NCBI GenBank assembly: GCA_959606905.1
Contig: CAUHML010000149.1
Location: 1 to 7,991, forward strand
Origin: an uncultured Bacteroides sp.
GTDB taxonomy: Bacteria; Bacteroidota; Bacteroidia; Bacteroidales; Bacteroidaceae
Reading direction: 5' to 3'
Length of the DNA: 7,991 nt
Shown here: one piece after another, positions 5,812-7,991 of the stretch
Position numbering within the stretch: position 1 is the first letter of the stretch
How the letters are laid out: the number at the start of each line of letters is the position of its first letter
Made by a program: the position numbers and the translations under genes
The notes under the pieces: model-generated
What the model saw: only the letters and a program-made list of their open reading frames with translations
What the model was told of the DNA's origin: nothing
Database searches by the model: none

Positions 5812-7260
5812 TTACAATTTATTAAGTGGATCTATATTTATAAGCCCGCAACGCTGAAGAGCATCGTAGGTATTTTTCTTTTCAGCTGTTCTGTTGATAA
5901 CAAGATCGTGGTCAAGAGACAGTATTTTCTCGTCGAAATTGCGCAAAACCTCGTCTATTTTTCCTACGAATTCCTTGTGCTGTGGCCTGTCTATATCCCC
6001 AGGGATCAAAGACTTTAGGGACTTCTCTGCCATGATTTTAGCCGAAGCATCACCCTCATTAGATGCAGAGAGCCATTTAGCTTCCTCATCTTCAGTCGCG
6101 GCCCCCGGGAGTGGAGTATCCTTATATTCCTCCGTATGACTCACGAGTACCGGTACAGAGGCCGACAAGACTGCGCCAGTGATGATTTCATTGCCGCTAC
6201 CGATAACCTTTAATTGTGCCCCCCGATAAATCATCTGAGCCAATCCAATATTGCCTTTAGATAAAATGAATAATTTTTCGTTTAACTCATCATTTAATGG
6301 AGTTTCAACATTTGTCCATTGTAATGGCCATAAATAATGAATAAACGATTGCCAGTCTTGTGAATCGTATCTAACATTCTTAATTTTCATGTAACCACCA
6401 GACTCTGCCCGCCTGGCAATTCTCATTTTCTTTGTCAGCGTCTCGTCAAAAGGATGATTTCCACAAAAAACCATAGATACCCCCATGGAATCTACAATTT
6501 CATGTAAAAAATCAATCAACTTACTCTCACCCCCGGTTCTTGAAAATTTAAGCCTCTGCATTTCATCAATAACAAGGATACCCAAAAATGATGATTTAAT
6601 TCTTTGTGCAATCTGGCGAGCCAGAGCACCATTTCTAATCTCAGGTGTAGTTCGTTCAATACCAATTGCATCATCTAATTTTTGTAAAATCTCTTCACAA
6701 AGGTCTCTCACACTTGAATTGTATGGACAATTAATCTTTACCCATACAATTTGCTTACTGAAGCCGGGAAAAACTCCTTTATAGCTGCTGTGTTCTATAA
6801 TCTGAGGGAAATGATCCATGACTTGCTCAATCATGGTAGTTTTTCCAGAACCACTCATTCCAACTATCGTAATAGTTTCAGCCTGGGATTTAAAATATCC
6901 ACTTTCTGGCTCAATATCAGGACGCTCATTTCCATAGTAATGAAGATATTGAATTGTTCCGCTTTTTAAAGGATTACGAGCTGCATAGCTTTCCCTAAGT
7001 GCCCGTAAGATCATCTTATAAGCCTGGATAAGATTGGTTTGAGGGCAACGGAATTTCTTTATACGTTCGACATACTGCTCTCTAACATTCGCCGGGGCAG
7101 TCCAGCGGATTTTTTCGTCAATTTCGGGGAAATAACTCATTTCCAGAAGTACTTCATCTTCCGTAAGCGCTTCAGGAAGTGCTTCAATTAAGGGATTGCC
7201 ACGATACTCAGGTAACTCCTGTTCTTTATATATCGCTGAAACGCGCCGTATAAGATTCAT
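5812..7260 (-). CDS. tnsC: TnsC-like AAA+ ATPase, transposition regulator
   Basis: A 482-aa AAA+ ATPase of the TnsC/TniB group. In Tn7 this protein assembles on DNA at the site picked by the TniQ/TnsD protein and activates the TnsA-TnsB transposase. Visible motifs: Walker A G-M-S-G-S-G-K-T at 134-141, Walker B L-G-I-L-V-I-D-E at 226-233, a sensor-1-like F-C-G-N-H-P at 265-270 and arginine-finger candidates near Arg280-Arg284. About 130 residues precede the ATPase core and about 100 follow it; in Tn7 the flanking regions contact TnsD and the transposase. The length is less than the 555 aa of Tn7 TnsC. The ATG at 7260 overlaps the tnsB stop by one base (TAATG), with GAGG 10 bases upstream, pointing to coupled translation. 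All catalytic motifs look intact. Confidence 0.93.
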   Translation of the reverse strand: MNLIRRVSAIYKEQELPEYRGNPLIEALPEALTEDEVLLEMSYFPEIDEKIRWTAPANVREQYVERIKKFRCPQTNLIQAYKMILRALRESYAARNPLKSGTIQYLHYYGNERPDIEPESGYFKSQAETITIVGMSGSGKTTMIEQVMDHFPQIIEHSSYKGVFPGFSKQIVWVKINCPYNSSVRDLCEEILQKLDDAIGIERTTPEIRNGALARQIAQRIKSSFLGILVIDEMQRLKFSRTGGESKLIDFLHEIVDSMGVSMVFCGNHPFDETLTKKMRIARRAESGGYMKIKNVRYDSQDWQSFIHYLWPLQWTNVETPLNDELNEKLFILSKGNIGLAQMIYRGAQLKVIGSGNEIITGAVLSASVPVLVSHTEEYKDTPLPGAATEDEEAKWLSASNEGDASAKIMAEKSLKSLIPGDIDRPQHKEFVGKIDEVLRNFDEKILSLDHDLVINRTAEKKNTYDALQRCGLINIDPLNKL

Positions 7261-7991
7261 TATTCTGCGTCCTCAGTCTTCTTCTTACCTTTTAACCATC
7301 TTTGTTTCTCCTCCCGGCCAGGCAAAAGCAGAACATTACTGGATGAAGGAAGTAGGGGTTCAGATCTTCCATTAGCAACATGAGTTCGCCCTAATGAATC
7401 AAGTTCATTTTTCCTGTTCTTTTTAATATCTTTACCATGTACCCGGCGAGATTCGTATATTTCATTTAATCTTTCGTTACCTTTCCTGTTAAATTCATCT
7501 TTATTATTGATATTGCTGAGCGAATCCAGAGTAAATAAATTAATTTCTTTTTGAGTATCTACCCAATCAGCCATTACATCTGTATCAAGATGAGCTTTCC
7601 CTTTAAATACATCTCTTTTCTTAAGTAGGTAATGTTTTTTGAAAATGCTATTTTTGTCAAATCTTACATATATATAATCTACGCAATTGTCATCTATTCT
7701 TGCTTCACAAGTGGTTCTTCCAAATACTCTGACACCTGATGCAATTTCAGGATCACATTCATAAAAAAGATTATTGTACTGAATCCCACCGGCGGTAATG
7801 TTAGCGTTCACAGGGATTAACAATCGTGCGATCACTTCGTCGGCCCCAACGGCTCTTGCGCTGAATCTCCCGTGCTTTAAGCTTATCATCCAACTATTTT
7901 TTGGTGATATTACGAGATCATTTTCAATCAGTAAGGGATTGATATAAGCCAGTTCCTCATACGTTCTCTGATTATGTGCAAGTATCTCCCG
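7260..7991 (-). CDS. tnsB: TnsB-like DDE transposase, C-terminal part (partial)
   Basis: The frame is open from the right edge to the TAA at 7262-7260, giving 243 residues with no start in view; the ATG at 7889 is internal (residue 35 of this fragment). It matches the region after the catalytic domain of TnsB/TniA transposases: a Mu-transposase-type beta-barrel at about residues 25-100 with the typical G-I-Q-Y-N-N-L-F-Y, then a charged, probably helical tail rich in Lys, Arg, Asn and Glu ending L-K-G-K-K-K-T-E-D-A-E. TnsB binds the transposon ends and joins them to the target; the tail of TnsB contacts TnsC in Tn7-type systems. The DDE residues would lie off the window. The stop overlaps the tnsC start by one base. 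Identity rests on domain pattern and on position just before tnsC. Confidence 0.88.
   Translation of the reverse strand, partial: REILAHNQRTYEELAYINPLLIENDLVISPKNSWMISLKHGRFSARAVGADEVIARLLIPVNANITAGGIQYNNLFYECDPEIASGVRVFGRTTCEARIDDNCVDYIYVRFDKNSIFKKHYLLKKRDVFKGKAHLDTDVMADWVDTQKEINLFTLDSLSNINNKDEFNRKGNERLNEIYESRRVHGKDIKKNRKNELDSLGRTHVANGRSEPLLPSSSNVLLLPGREEKQRWLKGKKKTEDAE

Noticed and set aside
5894..6969. Plus-strand frames inside tnsC
   Set aside because: Antisense to an intact AAA+ ATPase frame, without good ribosome binding sites or recognisable domains.
1..7991. CRISPR array or cas genes that would make this a CRISPR-associated transposon
   Set aside because: I saw no regularly spaced repeats and no Cas-like protein in any substantial frame. 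They could still lie outside the window.

Overview
The window looks like part of a Tn7-like transposon, or an island built by one, in a member of the Enterobacterales or a related gammaproteobacterium. The evidence for the host is indirect: protein resemblance, AGGA/GGAAGG-type ribosome binding sites and typical intrinsic terminators. No rRNA, tRNA or housekeeping gene is present to fix the species.

Right half (3277-7991, all minus strand): a transposition operon read right to left. It holds the C-terminal 243 residues of a TnsB-type transposase (cut by the right edge), a complete TnsC-type AAA+ ATPase, a complete TnsD-type target selector (TniQ family), and a second, much smaller TniQ-family protein. 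tnsB and tnsC overlap by one base, tnsC and tnsD are 40 bp apart, and tnsD and the small TniQ gene are 11 bp apart. By the usual Tn7 order, tnsA and the transposon right end should lie beyond position 7991. In Tn7, TnsD chooses the site, TnsC relays the signal, and TnsB (with TnsA) cuts and joins; two TniQ-family selectors in tandem are the most interesting part of the window. No tnsE, cas gene or CRISPR array is visible.

Left half (1-3276): likely cargo. It holds the last 21 codons of a DUF305-like protein (plus strand, left edge) with terminator hairpins behind it; a convergent OLD-family ATPase/TOPRIM nuclease (608 aa), a type linked to phage defence; an AT-rich stretch of about 560 bp with no convincing gene; and a 99-aa HipB-like Xre regulator with two operator-like repeats upstream but no HipA toxin gene.

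Base composition is mosaic. The OLD gene is fairly GC-rich. Hand counts give about 46% GC for the first third of tnsD and about 34% for the part that follows, and lines sampled from the small TniQ gene are also near 34%. This fits assembly of the selector module from different sources.
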